A DNA stretch of 64,000 nucleotides, taken from Bradyrhizobium sp. RD5-C2. Lineage in GTDB: Bacteria > Pseudomonadota > Alphaproteobacteria > Rhizobiales > Xanthobacteraceae. Numbering within the stretch: position 1 is the first letter of the stretch; every line of letters starts with the position of its first letter. Shown piece by piece: positions 8,570 to 16,341 of this stretch. The notes below the pieces were generated by a model. It worked only from the letters and a program-made list of their open reading frames with translations. It was not told the DNA's origin and did no database searches. A program made the translations under genes and the position numbers. The stretch spans positions 693,470 through 757,469 of the forward strand of contig NZ_BOVL01000019.1 of assembly GCF_019972155.1 (NCBI RefSeq). The letters are read 5' to 3'.

Positions 8570-8848
8570 TCACTTGTTTCCCAAATCCGGGATCACGCGC
8601 ACCGCGACCAGCCGGTTCCAGATGAAAAGCACCACCAGCGCGCCGATCGTGGCGGTGATGAAGCCGGCGCCCTGTTCAGGGCCGTAGTGGCCGATGGCCT
8701 GGCCGATGAAGGTCGCGAGAAACGCGCCGACTATGCCGAGCACGGTGGTGAGAATGAAGCCGCTTGGATTATTCGGTCCCGGCGAGAGGAGCCGCGCGAT
8801 GATCCCCGCGACAAAGCCGACGATGATGACCCAGATGATGCCGCCCAT
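8570..8848 (-). CDS. GlsB/YeaQ/YmgE-family stress-response membrane protein
   Basis: A 92-residue inner-membrane protein with three hydrophobic segments and the family pattern GGIIWVIIVGFVAGIIARLL, followed by PSGFILTTVLGIVGAFLATF. These transglycosylase-associated small membrane proteins are linked to envelope stress; their biochemical role is not known. The C-terminus VPDLGNK is hydrophilic. It stands alone, upstream of the YidB-like gene on the same strand. Confidence 0.85.
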   Translation of the reverse strand: MGGIIWVIIVGFVAGIIARLLSPGPNNPSGFILTTVLGIVGAFLATFIGQAIGHYGPEQGAGFITATIGALVVLFIWNRLVAVRVIPDLGNK

Positions 8849-8884
8849 GACTGTCGTCCTCCTCAGATGGAATCAACGCTGCCG

Positions 8885-9499
8885 CTAAAGCCTGCCGTGC
8901 AACTCGTCGCCGCTCGGCAGCCGGCCGTCCGGCGTCAGATGGTTGACCGCGTCGGGCAGATACTGGCTCAGGCCCTGCAGCAATTGGTCGCGCGACATGC
9001 CGCTCTGCGACGCCAGCGAGTCGATCTGGTCGGCGCCGAGCGCGTTGGCGAGATCGCCGGGCGCGATCTGCTTGTTGGGGCCGTTGCTGACCCAGGAATT
9101 GGCCGCGTCGCCGTGGCCCTTCTGCTGCAACTGGTTGAGCAGATCGCCGAGGCCGCCGCTGAGCACGGTGCCGGCCGCGCCGCCCGCGAGCAGGCCACCG
9201 AGGCCGCCCTTGAGCAGATCACCGAGCCCGCCGCCACCAGCGCCGCCGGGCAGGCTCGCGGTGACGTTGCCGGGAAGTGACGGCGCCTGCGCTGGCGTCG
9301 GCGTCGGTTGAGGCGCGGTCGCGCCCGGCTGGCCGCCGGAAAAATGCTTGACCGCCTTCCAGGCCAGCAACGCCAGGATGGCCATCGTCATCGGCGACAT
9401 TCCGCTGCCGCCACCGCTTGAGCTGTCGGATGGGGTGCTTGGCGCGCTTGGACCGCGGGGGCCGTTCTGCATGCCGTTGAGTACGTCGAGTAAACCCAT
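8885..9499 (-). CDS. YidB-like (DUF937-type) protein
   Basis: The start at 9499 (MGLLDVLNGMQ) has AGGAG nearby. The 204-residue product has a low-complexity N-terminal linker rich in Ser, Gly and Pro, a short hydrophobic stretch TMAILALLAWKAVKHF, a Gly/Leu-rich repeat region (GLGDLLKGGLGGLLAGG), and a C-terminal domain with QIDSLASQSGMSRDQLLQGL and LPDAVNHLTPDG. That end matches the YidB/DUF937 family, which has no settled function. It precedes the GlsB-like gene with a 36-bp gap, so the two may be co-transcribed. Confidence 0.8.
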   Translation of the reverse strand: MGLLDVLNGMQNGPRGPSAPSTPSDSSSGGGSGMSPMTMAILALLAWKAVKHFSGGQPGATAPQPTPTPAQAPSLPGNVTASLPGGAGGGGLGDLLKGGLGGLLAGGAAGTVLSGGLGDLLNQLQQKGHGDAANSWVSNGPNKQIAPGDLANALGADQIDSLASQSGMSRDQLLQGLSQYLPDAVNHLTPDGRLPSGDELHGRL

Positions 9500-9648
9500 G
9501 ATCGTCTCCTGCCGCAACCGTGCCCCGAGCCGGAAACATAGCTTCGGGCCATGACGGTTACAAGGCGGGCACTGGGGCTGCGGCGCGTGGAAATAGGCAG
9601 GCAACTCAAGGTCTGCTATCGAGCCATAATGAACGGACGTTTAGCCAG

Positions 9649-10656
9649 ATGAACGCGGACCGGCCGATCGGCATCGCGGGCGCCGGAAGCATCGGTTGCT
9701 TCGTCGGCGGCATGCTGGCTGCGTCCGGCCGCCGCGTCGCGCTGCTGGCGCGGCCGCGGCTGATCCAGGAGATCGCAGGCAACGGCTTGCGGGTCAGCAG
9801 TTTCGACGGCTCGGAGCGGGTTGTATCCGCGGACCGGCTCGTTCTGTCCGACGATCCGTCGATCCTGCGCGACGTCCAGACGGTGCTGGTGACGGTGAAG
9901 AGCGCCGATACAGCCGAGATCGCCGAACTGATCGCACGCCACGCGGCTACTGACGCCACGGTGATCAGCCTGCAGAACGGCGTCGGCAATGTGCCATTGC
10001 TGCGCGACCGCCTGCCGGGCCGCAAGGTGCTCGGCGGCATGGTGCCGTTCAATGTGGTCGCGCTCGGCGACGGCCGTTTCCATCGCTCGACCTCGGGCGA
10101 CATCGTGATCGCGCAGGACGATGCCGGCACCGCGGCACGGCTCTCGATGCCGGGCCTTGCGATGAAGGCGACATCCAACATCGACGGCGTGCAGTGGGGC
10201 AAGCTGATCGTCAATCTCAACAACGCGCTCAACGCGCTGTCTAACATCCCGCTGCGGCAGCAGCTCGCGCAGCGCGGCTGGCGACAATTATTCGCCGACC
10301 AGATGGCCGAGGGTTTGGTCGCGATTCGCGCCGAAGGGATCGTGCCGGTGTCGCCGACGCCGCTGCCTTCGAGCTGGATGCCGGCATTGTTGCGGTTGCC
10401 GGACGCGCTGTTCGACATGCTGCTCGGCCGCACTATGAAGATCGATCCCGAAGCGCGCTCCTCGATGTGGGAGGATCTGCAGCGTGGCCGCCGCACCGAG
10501 ATCGACTATCTGCAGGGCGTGATCACCGCGATCGCGGATCGCCGCGGGCTGGAGGCGCCGCTGTCGAGACGTATCATCGCGCTGATCCGGAAGGCGGAGG
10601 CCGACGGCAAGGGTTCGCCGGGGCTGACGCCGGGGCAGATACGCGATGACCGCTAA
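9649..10656 (+). CDS. 2-dehydropantoate 2-reductase-like protein (PanE/ApbA family)
   Basis: Starting at ATG 9649, the 335-residue protein opens with the dinucleotide motif IGIAGAGSIGCFVGGMLAAS and has VLVTVKSADT, SLQNGVGN and the catalytic-region WGKLIVNLNNALNAL, all typical of ketopantoate reductases. NADPH-dependent reduction of 2-dehydropantoate to pantoate, for coenzyme A, is the family's textbook role. Bacterial genomes often carry several paralogues with other substrates, and a second paralogue lies at 32332-33306, so panE itself cannot be assigned. Confidence 0.85.
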   Translation: MNADRPIGIAGAGSIGCFVGGMLAASGRRVALLARPRLIQEIAGNGLRVSSFDGSERVVSADRLVLSDDPSILRDVQTVLVTVKSADTAEIAELIARHAATDATVISLQNGVGNVPLLRDRLPGRKVLGGMVPFNVVALGDGRFHRSTSGDIVIAQDDAGTAARLSMPGLAMKATSNIDGVQWGKLIVNLNNALNALSNIPLRQQLAQRGWRQLFADQMAEGLVAIRAEGIVPVSPTPLPSSWMPALLRLPDALFDMLLGRTMKIDPEARSSMWEDLQRGRRTEIDYLQGVITAIADRRGLEAPLSRRIIALIRKAEADGKGSPGLTPGQIRDDR

Positions 10657-10712
10657 CCGTGAGCGCCGACGATCGTCTGTCATGGCGTTCGGAAAACCGA
10701 GGAGGTGACATC

Positions 10713-10919
10713 ATGAAACGATCCTGCATCATGCTGCTCACGCTTGCTGCGCTTGGCACCGTCCCGGTCCGCGCTGCACCGCCGACCGTGACACCTTCGC
10801 CGGGCTATGATGCGCGCTTGCAGGAGCAGCGCGCGGCGGCCGCGGCATCGAGCCGATCGGCCACGGCAGCACGCAAGTCGGTCACCCACCGACACCACAA
10901 GCGCGGTCGCGCGCACTGA
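10713..10919 (+). CDS. Small secreted His/Arg-rich protein
   Basis: ATG 10713 follows a strong GAGGAGGTG site. The 68-residue product starts with a signal peptide (MKRSCIMLLTLAALGTVPVRA), then a short Pro-rich part, an Ala/Ser/Arg region and a basic tail VTHRHHKRGRAH. No family is recognised. It lies between the reductase and the CAP-domain gene on the same strand with small gaps. Confidence 0.65.
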   Translation: MKRSCIMLLTLAALGTVPVRAAPPTVTPSPGYDARLQEQRAAAAASSRSATAARKSVTHRHHKRGRAH

Positions 10920-10941
10920 TCCAATGCAGAGAAGACCTCAG

Positions 10942-11364
10942 ATGAAGCTGCTGTTCCTCGCGCTCACCTTCGTGCTCGGCATCACGACGGCGGCACACGC
11001 CGCCGACTATGCCGGTTCGATCAGTGCGTACCGGCGCGCCAACGGCATGCCCGCGGTGAAGCTCGACGCGAAGCTGAACGCGATGGCGTTAAAGCAGGCG
11101 CAGGCGATGTCAGCCACCGGGTCGGTCAGCCACTCCGCGGGCGGCAGCTTCTTCACCCGCATCGCGCCGCTGAAGAAGCAGCGCGCCGCCGAAAATATCG
11201 GCGCCGGTTTCATCGCCTTCGCCGAGATGCTGAAGCAGTGGGAGAACTCGGCGGGGCATCGCGAGAATCTCTTGATGCCGGGCGCGAAGCGCGTCGGTGT
11301 GGCCTTCGTCGACAATCCGAAGTCGCCGTACCGCAGGTTCTGGGCGATGGTGATTACCGATTGA
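10942..11364 (+). CDS. Secreted CAP-domain (SCP/PR1-like) protein
   Basis: A 140-residue protein with a signal peptide cleaved after AAHA. The body matches the bacterial CAP domain: YRRANGMPAVKLDAKLNAMA at the start, an HSAGGSF region, AAENIGAGF, and WENSAGHRENLLMPGAKRVG, which holds the conserved His and the HRENLL motif. An in-frame ATG at 10924 would add six residues; 10942 gives a better signal peptide. Bacterial CAP proteins are extracytoplasmic and mostly of unknown role. Confidence 0.85.
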   Translation: MKLLFLALTFVLGITTAAHAADYAGSISAYRRANGMPAVKLDAKLNAMALKQAQAMSATGSVSHSAGGSFFTRIAPLKKQRAAENIGAGFIAFAEMLKQWENSAGHRENLLMPGAKRVGVAFVDNPKSPYRRFWAMVITD

Positions 11365-11368
11365 CCAT

Positions 11369-11472
11369 AGCGTTTTCGAGCGAAGTGGACGCCGGTTCGC
11401 GTGAAGAAAACGCGTCAAAATAAGAATCTAGAGCACTTCGGTTCTGATTCAATCAGAACCGAAGTGCTCTAG
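11369..11472 (+). repeat. Composite repeat (family A), copy 1
   Basis: A conserved module (GCGTTTTCGAGCGAAGTGGA, then CCGGTTCGCGTGAAGAAAACGCGTCA) is followed by a perfect long hairpin with arms GAGCACTTCGGTTCTGATT and AATCAGAACCGAAGTGCTC. The module can itself fold, since GCGTTTTC pairs with GAAAACGC. Other copies are at 15919-16017 (inverted) and 56754-56858. It lies between the convergent CAP and hypothetical genes and probably ends both transcripts. Confidence 0.88.
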
Positions 11473-11474
11473 CG

Positions 11475-12149
11475 TCAGTTGCGCTTCGCAACCTTGGTCG
11501 GCGGCGGAGATGCCGGCGTGAACAGTTTCTTCAGGCCGTCCAATCCTTCGGAAAGCCGCGGCCATTCGCAGGAGAACGTACCCTTCACGCAACTCGCTGC
11601 CTGCGGCCGTACCCTGGGAAGAGGGGCCGCAGCAACCCGCGGCTTGACCGGGCGTGCGATCGGGGCCGGGACTTTCGCCGGCTCGCTGTGCACTGGCTCG
11701 CTGTTCAGAGACGCCTGCTGAAGCTGCGGCGGCCGCACCTGCTGCTTTTCCTGCCGCTCGAGCTGCTTGGCATTGAACGCCGCGACGATGCTCGAGCGGC
11801 GCTCCTTCTCGAGATAGCCGGTATATTCCTGGTCGATCTTCTTCTGCTCGTCCGGCGTCGGATTGGGGCCGGCGATGTCGAAGCTGCGGTCCTGCATGAA
11901 GTCGTAATAGGTGTAGCCACCGCCGGACTTGCGGCGTCCGGCAAACTTGGCATTGCAGTCGGCGAGTTGCGCGGTCTTGTCTTCCCTGGACTTCGCCTTC
12001 TCGGCGAGGTCGGCGCAATCCTCAAAGTCCTTCGGTGCGCTGCGCCACCATTGCGCGCGCGCAGTCATCGGCGCCAGCGCGAACGCGGCGACAAAAACGG
12101 CAACAGCCAACGTCGATGATCGTGACAGCATCACGGACATTGCAAGCAA
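11475..12149 (-). CDS. Secreted protein of unknown function, Pro/Ala-rich C-terminus
   Basis: A 224-residue protein with a signal peptide ending near ALAPMTARA; starts at 12149, 12140 or 12131 are all possible. The mature part begins QWWRSAPKDFEDCADLAEKA, carries a basic/tyrosine region GRRKSGGGYTYYDFMQDRSF, a charged EQKKIDQEYTGYLEKERR helix, and a Pro-rich segment with two cysteines near the end (SCVKGTFSCEW). I do not recognise a family; it looks like a periplasmic protein conserved in this lineage. Confidence 0.75.
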   Translation of the reverse strand: MLAMSVMLSRSSTLAVAVFVAAFALAPMTARAQWWRSAPKDFEDCADLAEKAKSREDKTAQLADCNAKFAGRRKSGGGYTYYDFMQDRSFDIAGPNPTPDEQKKIDQEYTGYLEKERRSSIVAAFNAKQLERQEKQQVRPPQLQQASLNSEPVHSEPAKVPAPIARPVKPRVAAAPLPRVRPQAASCVKGTFSCEWPRLSEGLDGLKKLFTPASPPPTKVAKRN

Positions 12150-12347
12150 ACCCGAACGACACAGAGTGAGCAGATTGTCGCCATTTTAGTGACCCTTGTC
12201 ACCCCGGAACCCGACGATTTCCCTGACCATTTAAGTCGCAGGCCGGTCGGTTGGCATGATCCAATAATCGCTGTACGCAATTGCAATATTTGAAGAATTC
12301 CTGCCGCATTGCCGCACCGGAAATTGGAACAATTCGTCTCGAAACGT

Positions 12348-13445
12348 TCACTTGACCCGATGCAGCAATGCGACGAGTTCCGCCTGCCGATGCGTGCCGG
12401 TCTTCTGGAAGATCGTTTTCAGCTGATTGCGCGCGGTGGCAAGGGCAATGCCGGCTTCCTGTGCGGCGGCCTCGACCGAATCGCCGCGCGCAAGTCGCGT
12501 GGCGAGGCGCGCCTGCGCCGGCGTCAGCTCGAACGCCGCTGCCAGCAGCGCCTGATCGAAGGCGGCGTTGCCCTCGAGATCGCGGATCAACAGGATCGCG
12601 CGCGCGCCCAGGAACGGTGAGCGTGCGGCGGGAGGCACCGGCTGCATCTGGATCACGATCGGCCGCTTGTCGATCCTGCGCACCACGATCGGCGATGTCG
12701 GGAGCGGGTGCAGGTCCGAGCTGTGGGCCAGCAGATCGATCAGCCTGGTCAGATCGGTATTGGCCTGCCGGTCGAGCAGGGTGAGGCGGTTGTTGCGGAT
12801 CGCAAGGTCATGGCCGAGGCAGGCTTCCGCCTGGCCGTTCATGCCGATGACGGCGCCGAAGCGGCCGACGGCAATCGCCGCGATCTGGATCAGGTCGAGC
12901 GCACTGGTGATGCCCGAGATCGCGGAGCGTCCGACGACGGTGGACAGCGTCGCGGCTTCGGTCAGCCGCGCTGACACGCGCGAGAGTGCCTTGACCTCGT
13001 CGGCCTCGAACATGCCTTCCTTCGGCGTGCGCTGGATGCTCAGTGCCCACAACGCCGGTCCGGCGCGGAAGCCGATTCCCGCAAACCATTTCAGCCCGAA
13101 CTCGCCGAGCGTGGCATAGAGCGGGTCGCGCAGCATCTCGGTTTCGCCGCCGAACAGGTCGGCGTCGGTGATGACGTTGGTGCCGGAGAGCATCAGCGGC
13201 ACGCCGCGCGCGGCGCGAATGTCGGTGAGATGAAAATTCTGCGGGAAGTAGGTCTTGGTGAAATAGTCGGTGATCGATTGCGTGCGCGGAATGTCTTCGG
13301 TGCGGATATCGCTCTGAAGCATCGCGGCCCCGGTCGCGCCGACGGCCGCGCAGACCTCGTCCATAAAGGACGGCCAGGTCGCGGGATCGAGAACCACGTC
13401 GCCAAGGCGCGCGGTCACGTCGTCCAGCCTGTGCACGTCGACCAA
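12348..13445 (-). CDS. LuxR-family helix-turn-helix regulator with N-terminal sensor-like domain
   Basis: A 365-residue protein. The last 60 residues form a LuxR-type DNA-binding domain: ELTPAQARLATRLARGDSVE, then AGIALATARNQLKTIFQKTG and THRQAELVALLHRV. The first 250 or so residues contain no recognisable enzyme motif and may be a PAS/GAF-like sensor. The start is TTG at 13445 with GGAG eight bases upstream; a GTG nine bases further in is an alternative. It is an orphan regulator with no kinase or autoinducer synthase nearby, though a lactonase-like gene lies 5 kb away. Confidence 0.83.
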   Translation of the reverse strand: MVDVHRLDDVTARLGDVVLDPATWPSFMDEVCAAVGATGAAMLQSDIRTEDIPRTQSITDYFTKTYFPQNFHLTDIRAARGVPLMLSGTNVITDADLFGGETEMLRDPLYATLGEFGLKWFAGIGFRAGPALWALSIQRTPKEGMFEADEVKALSRVSARLTEAATLSTVVGRSAISGITSALDLIQIAAIAVGRFGAVIGMNGQAEACLGHDLAIRNNRLTLLDRQANTDLTRLIDLLAHSSDLHPLPTSPIVVRRIDKRPIVIQMQPVPPAARSPFLGARAILLIRDLEGNAAFDQALLAAAFELTPAQARLATRLARGDSVEAAAQEAGIALATARNQLKTIFQKTGTHRQAELVALLHRVK

Positions 13446-13640
13446 AGGCTCAGCTCCGCCTGATGCAGATTTCTTGTTGTTTCACAGGACGAAACAGGCC
13501 GGACCTGTTTGCACCCGCTACCGTGCATAAGAAGGCTCGGACCGCCGGATATGCAAGTTAAATCAGCGTCACGGCCAAAGGCCGGGCCCGCAAACCCTGG
13601 CGAAACATGATCGAAAATCGGCGAGGGGGCGAGCCCACCG

Positions 13641-14291
13641 CTACAGCAAATGCAGATCCCGGCGGCGATCGGCCTCGGTCAATGCCACGCGGCAGAAGCC
13701 GGCGGCGATCGCGACGACGTCCTCGACGGCTTGCGGATAGTGCTTCGATACCCAGCGCCGGGCGATCGAGATCACGGCGCCGACCATGCCGATCGAAAGC
13801 AACGTGGCCGGAGTACCCTTGTCGCTGCGTTTCGGATCGCGTGGCGGCGGCACCAGGATGTCGCTGAATGTGCGCGATGCATCGAGCGTGACGGCATCGA
13901 CCGCCGGACTGATCCCGGCGATCTCCAGCAGGAAGACCCGTGCCGGCTTCGGATGCTCCTTCAACCGCGTGAAATACAGTGTCAGCGCAGCGCGCAGCCG
14001 CATTTCGGCATCGTCGCCGCCGGACACGGCGGCAGCCGCCATCTCGTCGTGGAGGTGGCCGACGACATGGTTGTAGGCGGCGATCAGCAGCGCCTCGCTG
14101 TTGGTGAAGGATTCGTAGAAATAGCGTTCGGTGAGCTCGGCCGCCTCGCAGATCGCCTTCACGGTGGCGACCCGATAGCCGACCTCGCCATAGACCTCGA
14201 TCGCAGCATCAATCAGCTTCAGCCGCCGCTCAGCGCGGCGTTCCTCGGCGTCCATACCGCCATAGAGGCGGGCTTTCCGGCTGCTTGCCAT
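13641..14291 (-). CDS. TetR-family transcriptional regulator
   Basis: The helix-turn-helix region ERRLKLIDAAIEVYGEVGYR, then VKAICEAAELTERYFYESF, is a textbook TetR N-terminal domain; the remaining C-terminal part is the ligand domain. The start at 14291 (MASSRKAR) keeps the coding region clear of the palindrome at 14314-14341; a start at 14315 would overlap it and one at 14255 is also possible. It is transcribed away from a Baeyer-Villiger-type monooxygenase and probably represses that gene and itself until a ketone or lipophilic ligand binds. Confidence 0.88.
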   Translation of the reverse strand: MASSRKARLYGGMDAEERRAERRLKLIDAAIEVYGEVGYRVATVKAICEAAELTERYFYESFTNSEALLIAAYNHVVGHLHDEMAAAAVSGGDDAEMRLRAALTLYFTRLKEHPKPARVFLLEIAGISPAVDAVTLDASRTFSDILVPPPRDPKRSDKGTPATLLSIGMVGAVISIARRWVSKHYPQAVEDVVAIAAGFCRVALTEADRRRDLHLL

Positions 14292-14313
14292 GAAAAGTGT
14301 ATTGACACGAGCC

Positions 14314-14341
14314 ATTGTCAGATGTCAAGTTATCTGACAAT
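14314..14341. promoter_or_regulatory. TetR operator candidate
   Basis: ATTGTCAGAT, eight-base spacer, ATCTGACAAT is a perfect inverted repeat in the 84-bp gap between the divergent TetR and monooxygenase genes. Its size and position fit a TetR-dimer operator controlling both promoters. Clear -35/-10 pairs could not be fixed. Confidence 0.75.
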
Positions 14342-14375
14342 ACGAATTGTCAATTCTGCCGCGGGAGGTCAGGGC

Positions 14376-15881
14376 ATGTCTGCTCATTTCGACGTGTTGA
14401 TCGTGGGTGCCGGGCTGTCGGGCATCGGTGCCGGCTATCATCTGCAGACCAATTGCCCGGACCGCAGCTACGCCATTCTCGAAGGCCGCGATTGCATCGG
14501 CGGGACCTGGGACCTGTTCCGCTATCCCGGCATCCGCTCCGACTCCGACATGTACACGCTCGGCTACTCGTTCCGGCCCTGGACCGAGCCGAAGGCGATC
14601 GCCGACGGCCCGTCGATCCTGAATTATGTGCGCGAGACCGCGCGCATGTACGGCATCGACAAGAATATCCGCTTCAACCACCGCGTCGTGCGTGCCGACT
14701 GGTCGTCGGCCGACTCGCAATGGACGGTCGAAGTCGAGCGCGGGCCGGAGCAGACGATCGAGCGTCTCACCTGCAGCTTCCTGTTCATGTGCAGCGGCTA
14801 CTACAAGTATGAGCACGGCTACACGCCGGACTTCCCCGGCCTCGCCGACTTCGCCGGCCGAGTCGTCCATCCACAGAAGTGGACCGACGACATCGACTAT
14901 GTCGGCAAGAAGGTGGTGGTGATCGGCAGCGGCGCGACCGCGGTGACGCTGGTGCCGGAAATGGCCAAGACCGCCGCCCATGTCACGATGCTGCAGCGTT
15001 CGCCGACCTATGTCGTCGCGCGGCCGGATGAGGACAAGGTCGCCAACTGGCTGCGGGCGCGGCTACCCGCAAAACTCGCTTACGGCCTCACGCGCTGGAA
15101 GAACGTGCTGTTCGGCATGTATTTCTACCGGCTCTGCAAGCGCGATCCGGAGCGGGTAAAGAAGCTGATCCTCGGCGGCGTCCGCCATGCGCTCGGTCCC
15201 GACTACGACGTCGCGACGCATTTCACGCCGAGCTACAATCCGTGGGACCAGCGGCTTTGCCTGGTGCCGAACGGCGATCTCTTTCAATCGCTGCGCAGCG
15301 GCGGCTCGTCTGTCGTCACCGACCAGATCGAGACCTTCACGCGTGGGGGCATCAAGCTCAAGAGCGGCAATGTGCTCGACGCCGACGTCGTGGTGACCGC
15401 GACCGGCCTCGATCTGCAGGTGCTCGGCGGGCTCGAGATCAAGGTCGACGGCGCGCCGGTCGATCTGTCGAAGACCATGAACTACAAGGGGCTGATGTAT
15501 TCGGGCGTGCCGAATCTTGCTGCGGCGTTCGGCTACACCAACGCATCCTGGACGCTGAAATGCGACCTGACCTGCGAATATGTCTGCCGCATGCTCAACC
15601 ACATGAAGGCGAATGGCTTCGCGCAAGTCACGCCGCGGCGGAACGATCCGACCGTGACCGAACTGCCTTGGGTGGATTTCTCCTCGGGCTATATCCAGCG
15701 CGCCGCCACCAGGTTCCCCAAACAGGGCTCGCGCCGGCCGTGGCGGCTCTACCAGAACTATGCGCTCGATATCGTGACGCTGCGTTTCGGCTCGCTGAAG
15801 GATGAGGCGATCGAGTTTCTGCCGGCGCGCCGGGCCGGCGCGGCGAATGCCGGCTCGAATCCGGCCCGGCAGGTGGCGTAG
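14376..15881 (+). CDS. Flavin-containing monooxygenase, Baeyer-Villiger type
   Basis: ATG 14376 follows GGGAGGT. The 501-residue protein has an FAD motif GAGLSG (11-16), GGTWDLFRYPGIRSDSDMYT as in BVMOs, the Baeyer-Villiger fingerprint F159-x-G-xxx-H165-xxx-W169 (FAGRVVHPQKW), and an NADPH motif GSGATA (184-189). It should insert oxygen next to a ketone, forming an ester or lactone, using NADPH and O2. The divergent TetR gene and palindrome at 14314-14341 suggest substrate-induced expression. The last 20 residues are low complexity. Confidence 0.92.
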   Translation: MSAHFDVLIVGAGLSGIGAGYHLQTNCPDRSYAILEGRDCIGGTWDLFRYPGIRSDSDMYTLGYSFRPWTEPKAIADGPSILNYVRETARMYGIDKNIRFNHRVVRADWSSADSQWTVEVERGPEQTIERLTCSFLFMCSGYYKYEHGYTPDFPGLADFAGRVVHPQKWTDDIDYVGKKVVVIGSGATAVTLVPEMAKTAAHVTMLQRSPTYVVARPDEDKVANWLRARLPAKLAYGLTRWKNVLFGMYFYRLCKRDPERVKKLILGGVRHALGPDYDVATHFTPSYNPWDQRLCLVPNGDLFQSLRSGGSSVVTDQIETFTRGGIKLKSGNVLDADVVVTATGLDLQVLGGLEIKVDGAPVDLSKTMNYKGLMYSGVPNLAAAFGYTNASWTLKCDLTCEYVCRMLNHMKANGFAQVTPRRNDPTVTELPWVDFSSGYIQRAATRFPKQGSRRPWRLYQNYALDIVTLRFGSLKDEAIEFLPARRAGAANAGSNPARQVA

Positions 15882-15918
15882 CGCCAAGCGCCGAACACTG
15901 CGCAACTTCGCCCGCGCC

Positions 15919-16017
15919 TCGAGCAGCGGTTCTGATCGGATCAGAGCCGCTGCTCTAGCTTCTTGTTTTGACGCGTTTTCTTCACGCGAACCGGTGCCCA
16001 CTTCGCTCGAACACGCT
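15919..16017 (-). repeat. Composite repeat (family A), copy 2, inverted
   Basis: Read on the minus strand this is the same order as 11369-11472: the conserved module (15960-16017) then a hairpin whose arms are GAGCAGCGGTTCTGATC and GATCAGAGCCGCTGCTC (one G-T wobble). The hairpin sequence differs from copy 1 yet pairing is kept. It sits between the monooxygenase gene and the tRNA. Confidence 0.88.
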
Positions 16018-16098
16018 ACAGTGTGGCGCGGGCTGGCGATCATTCGGCTCCTCTGCTATGGGGATGGCGACGCCCGCATGCTTCGCTGCGGGCGGTGC

Positions 16099-16175
16099 GG
16101 TCCCGTAGCTCAGCCGGATAGAGCGACGGTTTCCTAAACCGTAGGTCGGAAGTTCGAGTCTTCCCGGGATCGCCA
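16099..16175 (+). tRNA. tRNA-Arg (anticodon CCT)
   Basis: The acceptor stem GGTCCCG pairs with CGGGATC (one G-U), followed by discriminator G and encoded CCA. D arm AGCTCAGCCGGATAGAGC, anticodon arm ACGGT-TTCCTAA-ACCGT with CCT at the centre, and T loop GTTCGAGTC are all standard. It reads AGG codons. tRNA genes like this are frequent integration sites, but no integrase or repeated 3' end is seen beside it. Confidence 0.95.
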
Positions 16176-16341
16176 TTTTCAGCCTGGCTGCGCGCCATAG
16201 CGCGCCCACTCCTCATCGAAGCCGCAACGGCGTTTGGGCAACGTGCTCCGGCACGGTCTGCCGGACGTCCGCCCCCTCAGTTCACCCCAAATTAGGGAAA
16301 GCCCGGGACAATGGGGAGGGGGCCACCGGAAGACCGCGCGC

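Noticed and set aside
13650..15881. A single 743-residue frame covering the TetR gene's complement and the monooxygenase
   Set aside because: The first 242 codons are the antisense of the TetR gene and low in coding sense; the flavoprotein starts at 14376 with a ribosome site and FAD motif at residue 8.
15063..16043. A 326-residue minus-strand frame beginning in the family A repeat
   Set aside because: It is antisense to the monooxygenase and its start lies in repeat sequence (the SREENAS peptide), a known type of artefact.
16099..16175. tRNA-Arg as an attachment site for an integrated element carrying the arabinose cassette
   Set aside because: No integrase and no repeat of the tRNA 3' end were found in the window; proximity alone is weak.
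16239..16341. TTG 16234 start of the UbiA-type gene
   Set aside because: The added 36 residues are low-complexity and directly follow the tRNA; ATG 16342 leaves all recognisable domains intact. Not excluded completely.
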